DNA from: Kingella denitrificans ATCC 33394
GTDB taxonomy: Bacteria > Pseudomonadota > Gammaproteobacteria > Burkholderiales > Neisseriaceae
Direction of reading: 5' to 3'
Assembly (NCBI RefSeq): GCF_000190695.1
Contig: NZ_GL870929.1
Span: 2,112,184 to 2,176,183, forward strand
Length of the DNA stretch: 64,000 nucleotides
Below are positions 18,621 through 26,477 of the stretch, piece after piece. The position numbers were made by a program, and so were the translations under genes. A model generated the notes under the pieces. It worked only from the letters and a program-made list of their open reading frames with translations, did not search any database and was not told the origin of the DNA. Each line of letters begins with the position of its first letter. Within the stretch, counting starts at the first letter, position 1.

Positions 18621-19754
18621 ATGACCCAACCCAACACGCGCAAAGTCGCCCTTATCACCGGCGTTACAGGCCAAGACGGTTCGTATTTGGCAGAATTTCT
18701 GCTGGAAAAAGGCTATGAAGTCCACGGCATCAAGCGCCGCTCTTCGCAATTCAACACCCAGCGCGTCGACCATATCTACCAAGACCCGCACATCGACAAC
18801 GTACGCTTCAAACTGCATTACGGCGATTTGACCGACACCTCCAACCTCACGCGCCTGCTGGCGGAAATCCGTCCCGACGAAGTATATAACCTGGGCGCGC
18901 AATCCCACGTTGCCGTGAGCTTTGAAGCCCCCGAATACACCGCAGATGTCGATGCCATCGGCACCTTGCGCCTGTTGGAAGCCATCCGCTTTTTGGGCTT
19001 GGAAAACAAAACCCGTTTTTACCAAGCCTCCACGTCTGAGCTTTATGGATTGGTGCAGGAAATCCCGCAAAAAGAAACCACGCCGTTTTATCCGCGCTCG
19101 CCCTATGCCGTGGCAAAACTCTATGCCTACTGGATTACCGTCAATTACCGCGAAGCCTACGGCATTTACGCCTGCAACGGCATTTTGTTCAACCACGAAA
19201 GCCCGCGCCGCGGCGAAACGTTCGTGACCCGCAAGATTACACGCGGCCTGGCCAATATCGCGCAAGGTTTGGAAGACTGCCTGTATTTGGGCAATATGGA
19301 CGCATTGCGCGACTGGGGGCACGCCAAAGATTATGTGCGGATGCAATGGCTGATGCTGCAACAGGAACAACCCGAAGATTTCGTTATCGCCACCGGCGTA
19401 CAATTCAGCGTGCGCCAATTCGTGCAATGGTCGGCCGAGCATTTGGGCATTACCCTGCGCTTTGAAGGTTCGGGCGTGGACGAAGTGGGTATCGTGGAAA
19501 GCATTTCCGGCGATTCCGCACCGGCATTGAAGGTGGGCGACGTGATTGTCCGCGTGGACAAACGTTATTTCCGCCCTTCCGAAGTGGAAACCTTGTTGGG
19601 CGACCCAAGCAAAGCCAAACAAAAATTGGGCTGGACACCTGAAATTACCGTGCAGGAAATGTGTGCCGAAATGGTGGCCGAAGATTTGCAGGCTGCAAAA
19701 CGCACGGCGTTGCTGAAAGCTAACGGGTATGATACCCACGTATCAGCGGAGTAA
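18621..19754 (+). CDS. gmd: GDP-mannose 4,6-dehydratase
   Basis: 377 residues. It converts GDP-D-mannose to GDP-4-keto-6-deoxy-D-mannose with bound NADP. The extended SDR nucleotide motif is ITGVTGQDGSYLAEF (about 12-26), and the catalytic set is T138, E140 ('STSELYG'), Y162 and K166 ('YAVAK'). 'NHESPRRGETFVTRKI' is a Gmd hallmark. ATG with 'GACAGGATAACGT' upstream. It lies 74 bases after manC with a single DUS between, and four bases before the colC-like gene. Confidence 0.96.
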   Translation: MTQPNTRKVALITGVTGQDGSYLAEFLLEKGYEVHGIKRRSSQFNTQRVDHIYQDPHIDNVRFKLHYGDLTDTSNLTRLLAEIRPDEVYNLGAQSHVAVSFEAPEYTADVDAIGTLRLLEAIRFLGLENKTRFYQASTSELYGLVQEIPQKETTPFYPRSPYAVAKLYAYWITVNYREAYGIYACNGILFNHESPRRGETFVTRKITRGLANIAQGLEDCLYLGNMDALRDWGHAKDYVRMQWLMLQQEQPEDFVIATGVQFSVRQFVQWSAEHLGITLRFEGSGVDEVGIVESISGDSAPALKVGDVIVRVDKRYFRPSEVETLLGDPSKAKQKLGWTPEITVQEMCAEMVAEDLQAAKRTALLKANGYDTHVSAE

Positions 19755-19758
19755 ATCA

Positions 19759-20685
19759 ATGATAAAGTCATTGCTGATTACTGGATCTACGGGTATGGTG
19801 GGCAGAAATATCATTGAATATTTTGAAAAAAATTCAAAATATCAGTTATTTGCACCACGGCACTCCGAATTGGATTTGCTGGATTATTCGTCAGTATCGT
19901 CGTATATCGCTCAGATGAAGCCCGATATGATTATTCATTGCGCAGGTGTGGTGGGCGGTATTCAGGCCAATATCGCTAATCCGGTCAAATTTTTGGTCGA
20001 TAATGCGCAAATGGGACAGAACATTGTTTTGGCTGCACAAGCGAATCATGTCCTGCAATTGTTGAATTTGGGCAGTTCGTGTATGTATCCGCGCAATGCG
20101 CCTAATCCTTTAACAGAAGAAATGATATTGACCGGCCAATTGGAGCCAACCAATGAAGGTTACGCATTGGCAAAAATTATGACGGCAAAATTGTGTAGCT
20201 ATATTTCACAAACCAGCCCGTTAAAATACAAAACACTTATCCCCTGTAATCTGTACGGCAAATACGATAAATTTGACCCTGAAAAATCGCATATGATTCC
20301 GTCGGCGATTAGAAAAGTGGCTGCTGCTTGCCGGCAAAATGCCGAGTCCGTGGAAATTTGGGGCGATGGTACGGCGCGGCGCGAGTTTATGTATGCAGAA
20401 GATTTGGCGGATGCAATCGCTTTTGTGATTGAGCATTTTGATGAAATTCCCGATTTGCTGAATGTCGGTTTAGGGCATGATTATACGATTAACGAATATT
20501 ATCATGCGGTTGCCGAAGTAGTTGGATTTAAGGGGGAATTTGAACACGACACAACTAAGCCGGTCGGTATGAAGCAGAAATTAGTGTGTACGCAAAAACT
20601 ATCTCATCTGGGTTGGCAGCCTAAACATAATTTAATTTCCGGATTAACAAAGACATATCAATATTATATGGAGCATTATTCATGA
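19759..20685 (+). CDS. GDP-L-colitose synthase / GDP-L-fucose synthase family (ColC or Fcl)
   Basis: 308 residues, starting at 19759 with GGAG seven bases upstream. An extended SDR with GSTGMVG (residues 9-15). The epimerase-reductase residues of Fcl are all present at matching spacing: S106 and C108 in 'LGSSCMYP', Y135 and K139 in 'GYALAK', H178 in 'SHMIPS'. This family does C3/C5 epimerisation and C4 reduction (Fcl, giving fucose) or C5 epimerisation and C4 reduction (ColC, giving colitose). Next to a ColD-like gene, ColC is the more likely role. The gene is visibly more AT-rich than gmd, contains no DUS, and overlaps the next gene by ATGA. Confidence 0.85.
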   Translation: MIKSLLITGSTGMVGRNIIEYFEKNSKYQLFAPRHSELDLLDYSSVSSYIAQMKPDMIIHCAGVVGGIQANIANPVKFLVDNAQMGQNIVLAAQANHVLQLLNLGSSCMYPRNAPNPLTEEMILTGQLEPTNEGYALAKIMTAKLCSYISQTSPLKYKTLIPCNLYGKYDKFDPEKSHMIPSAIRKVAAACRQNAESVEIWGDGTARREFMYAEDLADAIAFVIEHFDEIPDLLNVGLGHDYTINEYYHAVAEVVGFKGEFEHDTTKPVGMKQKLVCTQKLSHLGWQPKHNLISGLTKTYQYYMEHYS

Positions 20686-21854
20686 CCGCATATTCATTGG
20701 CCAGCAGTACATGGGATGAAAAAGAATATCAGGCGATACAGTCGGTTATTGATTCGGATATGTATTCAATGGGCAAATGTGTTGCCCAATACGAACAAGA
20801 TTTTGCCCGATTTTTCGGAGCGAAGCACTGTGTTATGACCAGTTCGGGTTCAACAGCCAACCTAATCATGATTGCTGCTCTTTTTTTTCGAAAACATAAT
20901 CCGTTAAAACGCGGAGATGAAATTATTGTGCCGGCAGTCTCATGGTCCACAACCTATTTCCCGTTGCAGCAATATGGATTGAAAGTCAAATTTGTCGATA
21001 TTGATTTAAATACGTTAAATATGGACTTGGATCAGCTAGCTCATGCCATTACCGATAAAACCAAAGCAATTTTGACTGTTAATTTATTGGGCAATCCGAA
21101 TGATTTTAATCAGATTGAAGAATTGATTGATGGTAGAGATATTGTTTTATTGGAAGATAATTGCGAATCCATGGGGGCTGTTTTCGACGGCAGGCAGGCA
21201 GGAACTTTTGGTTTAATGGGGACATTCAGTTCGTTTTATTCGCATCATATTGCCACAATGGAAGGCGGTTGCGTTATTACGGATGATGAAGAGCTCTATC
21301 ATATATTGTTATGTTTAAGGGCGCATGGGTGGACAAGGAATCTTCCTAAATTCAATCATATAACGGGTGAGAAATCCGATAATTTTTTTGATGAGTCGTT
21401 TAAATTCGTTTTACCTGGATATAACGTCCGGCCACTGGAAATGAGTGGTGCGATAGGTATCGAACAATTGAAGAAATTACCTGCATTTGTTGAGCAGAGA
21501 CGAAATAATGCATTGTATTTTCAAGAAAAATTTAATAAAAACCCTTGTTTTATTCTCCAGCAGGAGATGGGGAAGAGTAGTTGGTTTGGGTTTTCATTGA
21601 TTATTAAGCCTGATTCTGGGATTGAACGTTCTGATGTTGTTCAGAAATTAACAGAGAATAAAATCGAGTGCCGACCGATTGTTACAGGTAATTTTTTGAA
21701 AAATGACAGAGTGCTGCAATTCTTTGATTATGAAGTTTTCGGCACGATGGAAAATGCAGATTATTTAGATAAGAACGGTTTATTTGTCGGCAATCATCAA
21801 ATAGATTTAACTAAGGAAATTGATTTGCTTTACGAAGTATTGTTCAAACGGTAA
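20682..21854 (+). CDS. colD: GDP-4-keto-6-deoxy-D-mannose 3-dehydratase (ColD-like)
   Basis: 390 residues of the DegT/DnrJ/EryC1/StrS aminotransferase fold. The decisive feature is 'FYSHHIATMEGGCVIT': His188 stands where aminotransferases have the PLP-binding lysine. In E. coli O55 ColD (388 residues) the catalytic residue is also His188. ColD removes the 3-hydroxyl of GDP-4-keto-6-deoxymannose with PLP and glutamate. 'GYNVRPLEMSGAIGIEQLKKLP' and 'IECRPIVTGNFLKN' also agree with ColD. AT-rich and without DUS. A T8 run (20881-20888) lies inside the frame and could slip. It overlaps colC by four bases. Confidence 0.9.
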   Translation: MTAYSLASSTWDEKEYQAIQSVIDSDMYSMGKCVAQYEQDFARFFGAKHCVMTSSGSTANLIMIAALFFRKHNPLKRGDEIIVPAVSWSTTYFPLQQYGLKVKFVDIDLNTLNMDLDQLAHAITDKTKAILTVNLLGNPNDFNQIEELIDGRDIVLLEDNCESMGAVFDGRQAGTFGLMGTFSSFYSHHIATMEGGCVITDDEELYHILLCLRAHGWTRNLPKFNHITGEKSDNFFDESFKFVLPGYNVRPLEMSGAIGIEQLKKLPAFVEQRRNNALYFQEKFNKNPCFILQQEMGKSSWFGFSLIIKPDSGIERSDVVQKLTENKIECRPIVTGNFLKNDRVLQFFDYEVFGTMENADYLDKNGLFVGNHQIDLTKEIDLLYEVLFKR

Positions 21855-21879
21855 ATATTTTCAAAAGAAAGTTGGTATT

Positions 21880-22883
21880 ATGGGGCTTCGGTCAATATGG
21901 AGAAACTGGAAAAAATCCCGCCAATTGAAACGGCAAATCGAAAATGCTATAGGTGAAAACTATTTTCAGTTGATTAACTGGTGGGAAACGGAAGAGGTTC
22001 AGCATCATAGATTCCGCTTGTTTATCGAACATTACCATTTAAACCCTCAGAAAAAACCTATTGTTTTTTTTCGGTTTTTGGGAAAAGGGAGTTCACCAAA
22101 TTTGGGAAAGGGAAAATCAAAATATTTTTTTCAGGAGAGAGCCTGCAGACGAATAGTTTCACATGGTGCCAGCCGTATCGGGATTATTGTCTTGATGAAA
22201 TGTCGTTGAGCCTTGGATATGATACGTTGCCTTTTGACAACTATTATCGATTTCCCGTATGGGTATTTTATTCTTGGTTTAAACCTAGTGTATCTTATGG
22301 AGAAATTAAGGCATGTATCCGTGAAATTAATAATAAAAACTACCGTTTAGCAAACAAACAAGAATTGAAATCCTCTGCCAATTCACAATTTGCCGCATTG
22401 CTGGCCCGGCATGACAAATTAACCACCGTTCGCGGAGATTTGGTGAGATTGTTGAATCAAATACAGCCTGTGTGTTGCGCCGGAAAATATCTGCACAACA
22501 CGGATGAATTGCAGACAAAATATCAAAACGACAAACAGGAATACCTGCGACAATTCCGATTCAATATCTGTCCGGAAAATAGTGATTCCGAAGGTTATAC
22601 AACTGAAAAAATATTCGATGCCATCCGTGCAGGCTGCATTCCGATTTATTGGGGCAGCGAAGGTTGCCCCGAGTCTGAAATTTTGAATCAGGATGCCATT
22701 TTGTTTTATGACCCGGATAATCCGGATGCACTTTTGCAGCAGGTCCGGCGTTTGGAAAGCGACCCAGAATATTATGCCGAGTTTATTTCGCGCCCGCCGT
22801 TTAAGGAAGATGCGGCCGATAAAATCTGGCAGATGATTGACGGTCTGCGGGACAAGCTGGAGAAGGTCATTAATCAGCACTGA
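21880..22883 (+). pseudogene. GT10 (alpha-1,3/4-fucosyltransferase family) gene, frameshifted at a T8 tract, probably phase-off
   Basis: Frame 1 runs from ATG 21880 (MGLRSIWRNWKKSRQ) to a stop at 22209. A second frame, open to 22883, holds the GT10 core 'RFNICPENSDSEGYTTEKIFDAIRAGCIPIYWG'-type motif. Reading the second frame upstream to the T8 run at 22064-22071 gives 'FFSVFGKREFTKF' and 'KIKIFFSGESL', which is how GT10 proteins read there. Adding one T (or losing two) would join both parts into one protein of about 334 residues. It would transfer fucose or colitose from a GDP-sugar. The stop overlaps the next GT25 start. Confidence 0.85.
22064..22071 (+). repeat. Homopolymeric T8 tract, putative phase-variation switch of the GT10 gene
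   Basis: Eight T inside the coding sequence, exactly where the reading frame breaks. Protein homology on either side requires T9 (or T6) for an intact gene. Confidence 0.75.
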
Positions 22884-22891
22884 TGGAAATA

Positions 22892-23698
22892 ATGAATAAT
22901 TTTGTGATTAGCCTGGTTTCGGCGGAGGAAAGGCGGCGGCATATCGAGCGGGAATTTGGGCGGAATGCCATTCCCTTTACTTTTTTCGATGCCGTAACAC
23001 CGCAAACCAATTTGAACGACTGCATCCGTGCGTATTTGCCAAACCTTGCCCGAGTGCCGAATTTAACCGACGGAGAAAAGGCGTGTTTTATGAGCCAATT
23101 TCTGCTGTGGAAAAAGTGTGTTCAGGAAAAAATGCCGTATATTTCTGTTTTTGAAGACGATGTTTATTTGAGCCGACATGCGGGCACGTTTTTGGCATCG
23201 GACGAATGGTTGAAGCGTATCGGGTTGTCGGGGAGATTCATCATTAAACTGGAAACGGTCAATACACCCTGCCGGACAGAACCGTTTTGCCGTATTGATG
23301 ATGGGCACACGCTGAATTTCTTGCGCAGCGACCATTATGGCGGCGGGGCGTATATGTTGTCTTATCAGGCGGCAGAACAACTGGTGCGGATAGTGGAAGG
23401 TTTAAGTTGGAAAGAAATCGAACCGGTGGATCATTTTCTGTTTGATGCGGGGGTGTACCGTTTTGCCGATTTTATTTATCAGCTTTCGCCTGCCATCTGT
23501 ATTCAGGAAATCATCAAATCGCCGGATTCGGATTACATGGTGAGCTTTCTGGAGCCTGCCCGCAAGAAGAAAAACAGTGTCAAAATCAAGCGGACGTTCT
23601 GGGAAAAACTGGGGCGCGAATGGGCTCGGTGGCAAAAGAAGCGGCATCAGAAAAAATACCGCCATCTGCCTTGTGAACGTGTTCCTTTTGACGGATAG
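22892..23698 (+). CDS. Glycosyltransferase family 25, LgtB/LgtE-like (copy 2)
   Basis: 268 residues. Family features: 'FVISLVSAEERRRHIEREFG', 'FFDAVTPQ', 'GEKACFMSQFLLWKKCV', 'SVFEDDVYLS' with the acidic metal site, and a C-terminus '...ERVPFDG' resembling the VPF ending of copy 1. The start is put at 22892 because MNNFVISLVSAEERR aligns with copy 1; an ATG three codons earlier (22883) overlaps the GT10 stop and is possible. Likely a galactosyltransferase for lipooligosaccharide. It is translated right behind the frameshifted GT10 gene, so GT10 switching may affect its coupling. Confidence 0.86.
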   Translation: MNNFVISLVSAEERRRHIEREFGRNAIPFTFFDAVTPQTNLNDCIRAYLPNLARVPNLTDGEKACFMSQFLLWKKCVQEKMPYISVFEDDVYLSRHAGTFLASDEWLKRIGLSGRFIIKLETVNTPCRTEPFCRIDDGHTLNFLRSDHYGGGAYMLSYQAAEQLVRIVEGLSWKEIEPVDHFLFDAGVYRFADFIYQLSPAICIQEIIKSPDSDYMVSFLEPARKKKNSVKIKRTFWEKLGREWARWQKKRHQKKYRHLPCERVPFDG

Positions 23699-23706
23699 GG
23701 CAGTAT

Positions 23707-24675
23707 ATGCAGGATTTTCCTTATTATTGGCTGTTCAGGGCCAACGAGCGGCCTTTCAAGATGTTCTACCGTGCGCTGCTGCCGAGAGGTTGGCGCAATA
23801 AAATCAATCTTTATGCTTCCCACCGGCAGCAGGAATACACGGCCAAGGCGTGGGACGTTTTTTTGGCGGATTATTTTGCCGGCAAATATCCGCATTTCCC
23901 GATGACGGCCAAGCAGCCGCATTTGGCGGGCGAAAAAATTATCTGGCTGTATTGGGGGCAGGGCTGGGATGAGCGGAATCTGCCGGAGATTGTGAAAATG
24001 TGCCGCAAATCCGTCGGGCGTTATGCCGCGGATTATCGGGTTATTGAGTTGGACGATGCCAATCTGACCGAATATTTGGATTTTCCGGATTTCGTGTGGG
24101 ATAAAAAACAGCACAACAAAGCCTTCAAACCGGCGTTTTTTGCCGATATATTAAGGCTGGCACTGCTGGAATGTTACGGTGGCGTGTGGCTGGATGCGAC
24201 GGTGTACCTGACTGCGCCGCTGCCGGAAAAATATGCGGCGATGGACTATTTCATGTTCTACCGCAGTCGGAATGCGGAAAACCAATCCGATTGGGAAAAG
24301 CTGAATGCAGACTGCTTTTCGTGGCGGCCGAACCATCCGGTCAATGTGCAGAACAATATCATTTTTGCCAAATGCCGCAACCGCGTGATTGGGACTTGCT
24401 TGGATGTGATGCTGAATTTTTGGGCAACGCAAAACCGCATTCCGCACTATTTCTTTTTCCAAATCATGTACGACCGATTGATGGCGGATTATTTGGCCGA
24501 TATGCGCTGCCCCGTGGAGGACGATACGCTGCCCCATCTGCTGCTGTTGAATTTCAACCGTCCGTTCAATCAATCGTTATTTGAATCGATTCTGCAAAAA
24601 AGCAGCCTGCACAAATTGGACAGGCGTTTGAAAATCCATGCCGGCACGTTCGGCGAACATTTAAACCGATTATGA
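23707..24675 (+). CDS. Capsular polysaccharide synthesis family glycosyltransferase (Caps_synth/GT32-like)
   Basis: 322 residues. 'KIIWLYWGQGWDERNLPEIVKMC' near residue 75 and 'KPAFFADILRLALLECYGGVWLDATVYL' (about 140-167), which includes the D-x-D-like metal site of the GT-A fold, identify the Caps_synth / mannosyl- or galactosyltransferase superfamily seen in capsule and O-antigen clusters. Substrates are unknown. It sits nine bases after GT25 copy 2, and its stop overlaps the start of GT25 copy 3 (ATGA), so the genes are translationally coupled. A DUS close to the 3' end is read as 'KSSLH'. Confidence 0.8.
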   Translation: MQDFPYYWLFRANERPFKMFYRALLPRGWRNKINLYASHRQQEYTAKAWDVFLADYFAGKYPHFPMTAKQPHLAGEKIIWLYWGQGWDERNLPEIVKMCRKSVGRYAADYRVIELDDANLTEYLDFPDFVWDKKQHNKAFKPAFFADILRLALLECYGGVWLDATVYLTAPLPEKYAAMDYFMFYRSRNAENQSDWEKLNADCFSWRPNHPVNVQNNIIFAKCRNRVIGTCLDVMLNFWATQNRIPHYFFFQIMYDRLMADYLADMRCPVEDDTLPHLLLLNFNRPFNQSLFESILQKSSLHKLDRRLKIHAGTFGEHLNRL

Positions 24676-25463
24676 TTCCAGCCTATATCATCTCCCTTCC
24701 CAGCGAAACGCGCCGCCGGCAGCATGTTCAGGCCGAGTGCGCCAAATACGGTATTCCTGCGGAAATGGTCGATGCGGTGGACATGCGGCATATCGAAGAA
24801 GCAAAGTTGCGCGAATTGTGCAGCCTGCCTTTGCACAAAAAACCGAAGAAACAGCGTTATCTGACCAAAGGCGAACTCGGTTGCGCATTGAGCCACCATC
24901 AGATTTATCAGACAATGCTGGCGCGCCAACAAGAATTCGCCCTGATTTTGGAAGACGATGCCACCTTTATCCAAGACCCGACCCCGGTGGTGCAGGCTGC
25001 TTTTTTGCAGCGGATAAAGCAGCAATGCGATTTTGACGTTTTGCTGCTGGGCTATGTGAAAACCGTGGCGCGATATCTGCCGTATTACTACCGCCGTATC
25101 CCCATCAAAAAACGGGTAACGATGTCCACGCCGCAACAGGATTTCGTGTTCGGCACGCCGTGGGAGCAATTCGGCTGCGGCGCTGTGGCATACGTCATCA
25201 CGCAAAAAGGCGCGGAAAAGCTGCTGGACATCACGAAAAAACCGTGCGTGCCCGCCGACGACTGGCTCTATTTCGAGCAGCAGTGCGGCTTGAAGGTGTT
25301 GCATTGCCGCCCCACGCTGGTGTTGGAAGATTTGGAGAATTTGGACAGCACCATCCGCACGGAGTGCCCCGATTTTTGGAAACCGAAATTGTCCAGCCTG
25401 ATTATCCGCAGCGTGAAGGGCTGGCTGAAGAATTTTGCGATGAACGTTTTGGGATTTAAGTAA
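24672..25463 (+). CDS. Glycosyltransferase family 25 (copy 3)
   Basis: 263 residues. 'AYIISLPSETRRRQHV', 'KGELGCALSHHQIYQTML' and 'ALILEDDATF' (about residues 94-103) are the GT25 landmarks. It is more diverged from copies 1 and 2 than they are from each other, and it lacks their VPF-type C-terminus, so its acceptor is probably different. A DUS is embedded in frame ('VVQAAFLQR'). It overlaps the Caps_synth gene by four bases, and its stop overlaps the following start (TAATG). Confidence 0.85.
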   Translation: MIPAYIISLPSETRRRQHVQAECAKYGIPAEMVDAVDMRHIEEAKLRELCSLPLHKKPKKQRYLTKGELGCALSHHQIYQTMLARQQEFALILEDDATFIQDPTPVVQAAFLQRIKQQCDFDVLLLGYVKTVARYLPYYYRRIPIKKRVTMSTPQQDFVFGTPWEQFGCGAVAYVITQKGAEKLLDITKKPCVPADDWLYFEQQCGLKVLHCRPTLVLEDLENLDSTIRTECPDFWKPKLSSLIIRSVKGWLKNFAMNVLGFK

Positions 25464-25891
25464 TGTACGACCACATTTCCTTCCACACAGAAGACCAGCC
25501 TTCGCTTTCCGATGTGCAGGCTGCTTTACACATGGGTTATTATTACGCATGGGCGGTATCGCAAAACCTCCACAGCGCGGCGGCGGAAGCACTGCCTTTG
25601 TTCGGCGCATTGCGGCACGGCGAAATCAGCTGCGCGGAATTTGTGGTGCGGCAACTGAACGGCGGCATCGACGAAACCTGCTTCAACGAACTGGGCAACC
25701 GCTTCACCCAATATTATTACGCCGATGATGACGAAGGCTACGGCCATTTTATGGACGACTACTTCATTGCCCTAGGGCTGCAAACCGAAGCCGAATTTTA
25801 TCGGCAGACATGGCAGCCTGCACATCAAAAACAACTGAATGCCGTGTTCCAAGCCGCATTCGACAAATGGAAAAGCAGTTTGAAATCATGA
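25463..25891 (+). CDS. Conserved hypothetical protein (DUF7832-like)
   Basis: 142 residues, acidic, no signal or membrane segment. 'MYDHISFHTED...HMGYYYAWAVSQNLHS' resembles small cytosolic proteins that begin 'YDDISWH...HIGMFLAWA'. No function is known to me. It is translationally coupled on both sides (TAATG before, ATGA after), and so transcribed with the glycan locus, though it need not take part in sugar transfer. Confidence 0.7.
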   Translation: MYDHISFHTEDQPSLSDVQAALHMGYYYAWAVSQNLHSAAAEALPLFGALRHGEISCAEFVVRQLNGGIDETCFNELGNRFTQYYYADDDEGYGHFMDDYFIALGLQTEAEFYRQTWQPAHQKQLNAVFQAAFDKWKSSLKS

Positions 25892-26442
25892 AACTGATTA
25901 TTTTGGATCGCGACGGCGTGATTAACCGCGACAGCGATCAGTTCATCAAATCGCCCGAAGAATGGCAACCGATAGACGGCAGCCTGGACGCGATTGCCTT
26001 TTTAACCCAAGCAGGCTACACCATTGCCGTGGCCACCAACCAATCAGGCATTGCGCGTGGTTATTTCACCGTGGAAACCCTGAACGAAATGCACAGCAAA
26101 ATGCACCGTTTGGTGCAGCAGGCAGGTGGCGAAATCAGCGGCGTTTGGTTTTGCCCGCACATGGCGGACAGCCATTGTTCCTGCCGTAAGCCGGAACCGG
26201 GCATGATTTTGGACATTTTGGCGCGTTTCAATGCCGAAGCTTCGGAAACTTATTTGGTGGGCGACAGCCTGCGCGATTTGCAGGCGATTGCGCGCGCGGG
26301 CGGCCGCCCTGTATTGGTGCTGACGGGCAAGGGCAAAAAAACGCTGGCCAAAGAAAAAGACCGCCTACCCGAAAACACGCTGGTTTTCGACAATTTACTG
26401 GCATTTTCGCAATATCTGCGCGAACAGGATAAACCGGCATAA
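25888..26442 (+). CDS. gmhB: D-glycero-beta-D-manno-heptose-1,7-bisphosphate 7-phosphatase
   Basis: 184 residues. It removes the 7-phosphate in ADP-heptose synthesis for the LOS inner core. HAD-family motifs are 'ILDRDGVINRD' (residues 4-14; both catalytic Asp), 'VATNQSGIARGYF', the zinc-site cluster 'CPHMADSHCSCRKPEPGM' and 'YLVGDSLRDLQA'. The start at 25888 overlaps the previous stop (ATGA); a longer open frame upstream runs through the previous gene in another frame and is rejected. Last gene of the glycan operon. Confidence 0.95.
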   Translation: MKLIILDRDGVINRDSDQFIKSPEEWQPIDGSLDAIAFLTQAGYTIAVATNQSGIARGYFTVETLNEMHSKMHRLVQQAGGEISGVWFCPHMADSHCSCRKPEPGMILDILARFNAEASETYLVGDSLRDLQAIARAGGRPVLVLTGKGKKTLAKEKDRLPENTLVFDNLLAFSQYLREQDKPA

Positions 26443-26477
26443 CCACCGATTAACACATCATGACATTGGAATTATTT

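Noticed and set aside
19759..20685. Plain GDP-L-fucose synthase (making fucose only)
   Set aside because: Not excluded, only judged less likely: all Fcl catalytic residues are present, but the direct overlap with the ColD-like gene favours a ColC role.
20682..21854. Perosamine synthase or another sugar aminotransferase
   Set aside because: The PLP-binding Lys is replaced by His (SHHIATMEGG), as in ColD, which rules out ordinary transamination.
21820..22209. The 129-codon frame as a separate gene before GT10
   Set aside because: Its first half aligns with the N-terminal part of a GT10 protein and the tail after the T8 run is out-of-frame sequence; it is the front part of the broken GT10 gene.
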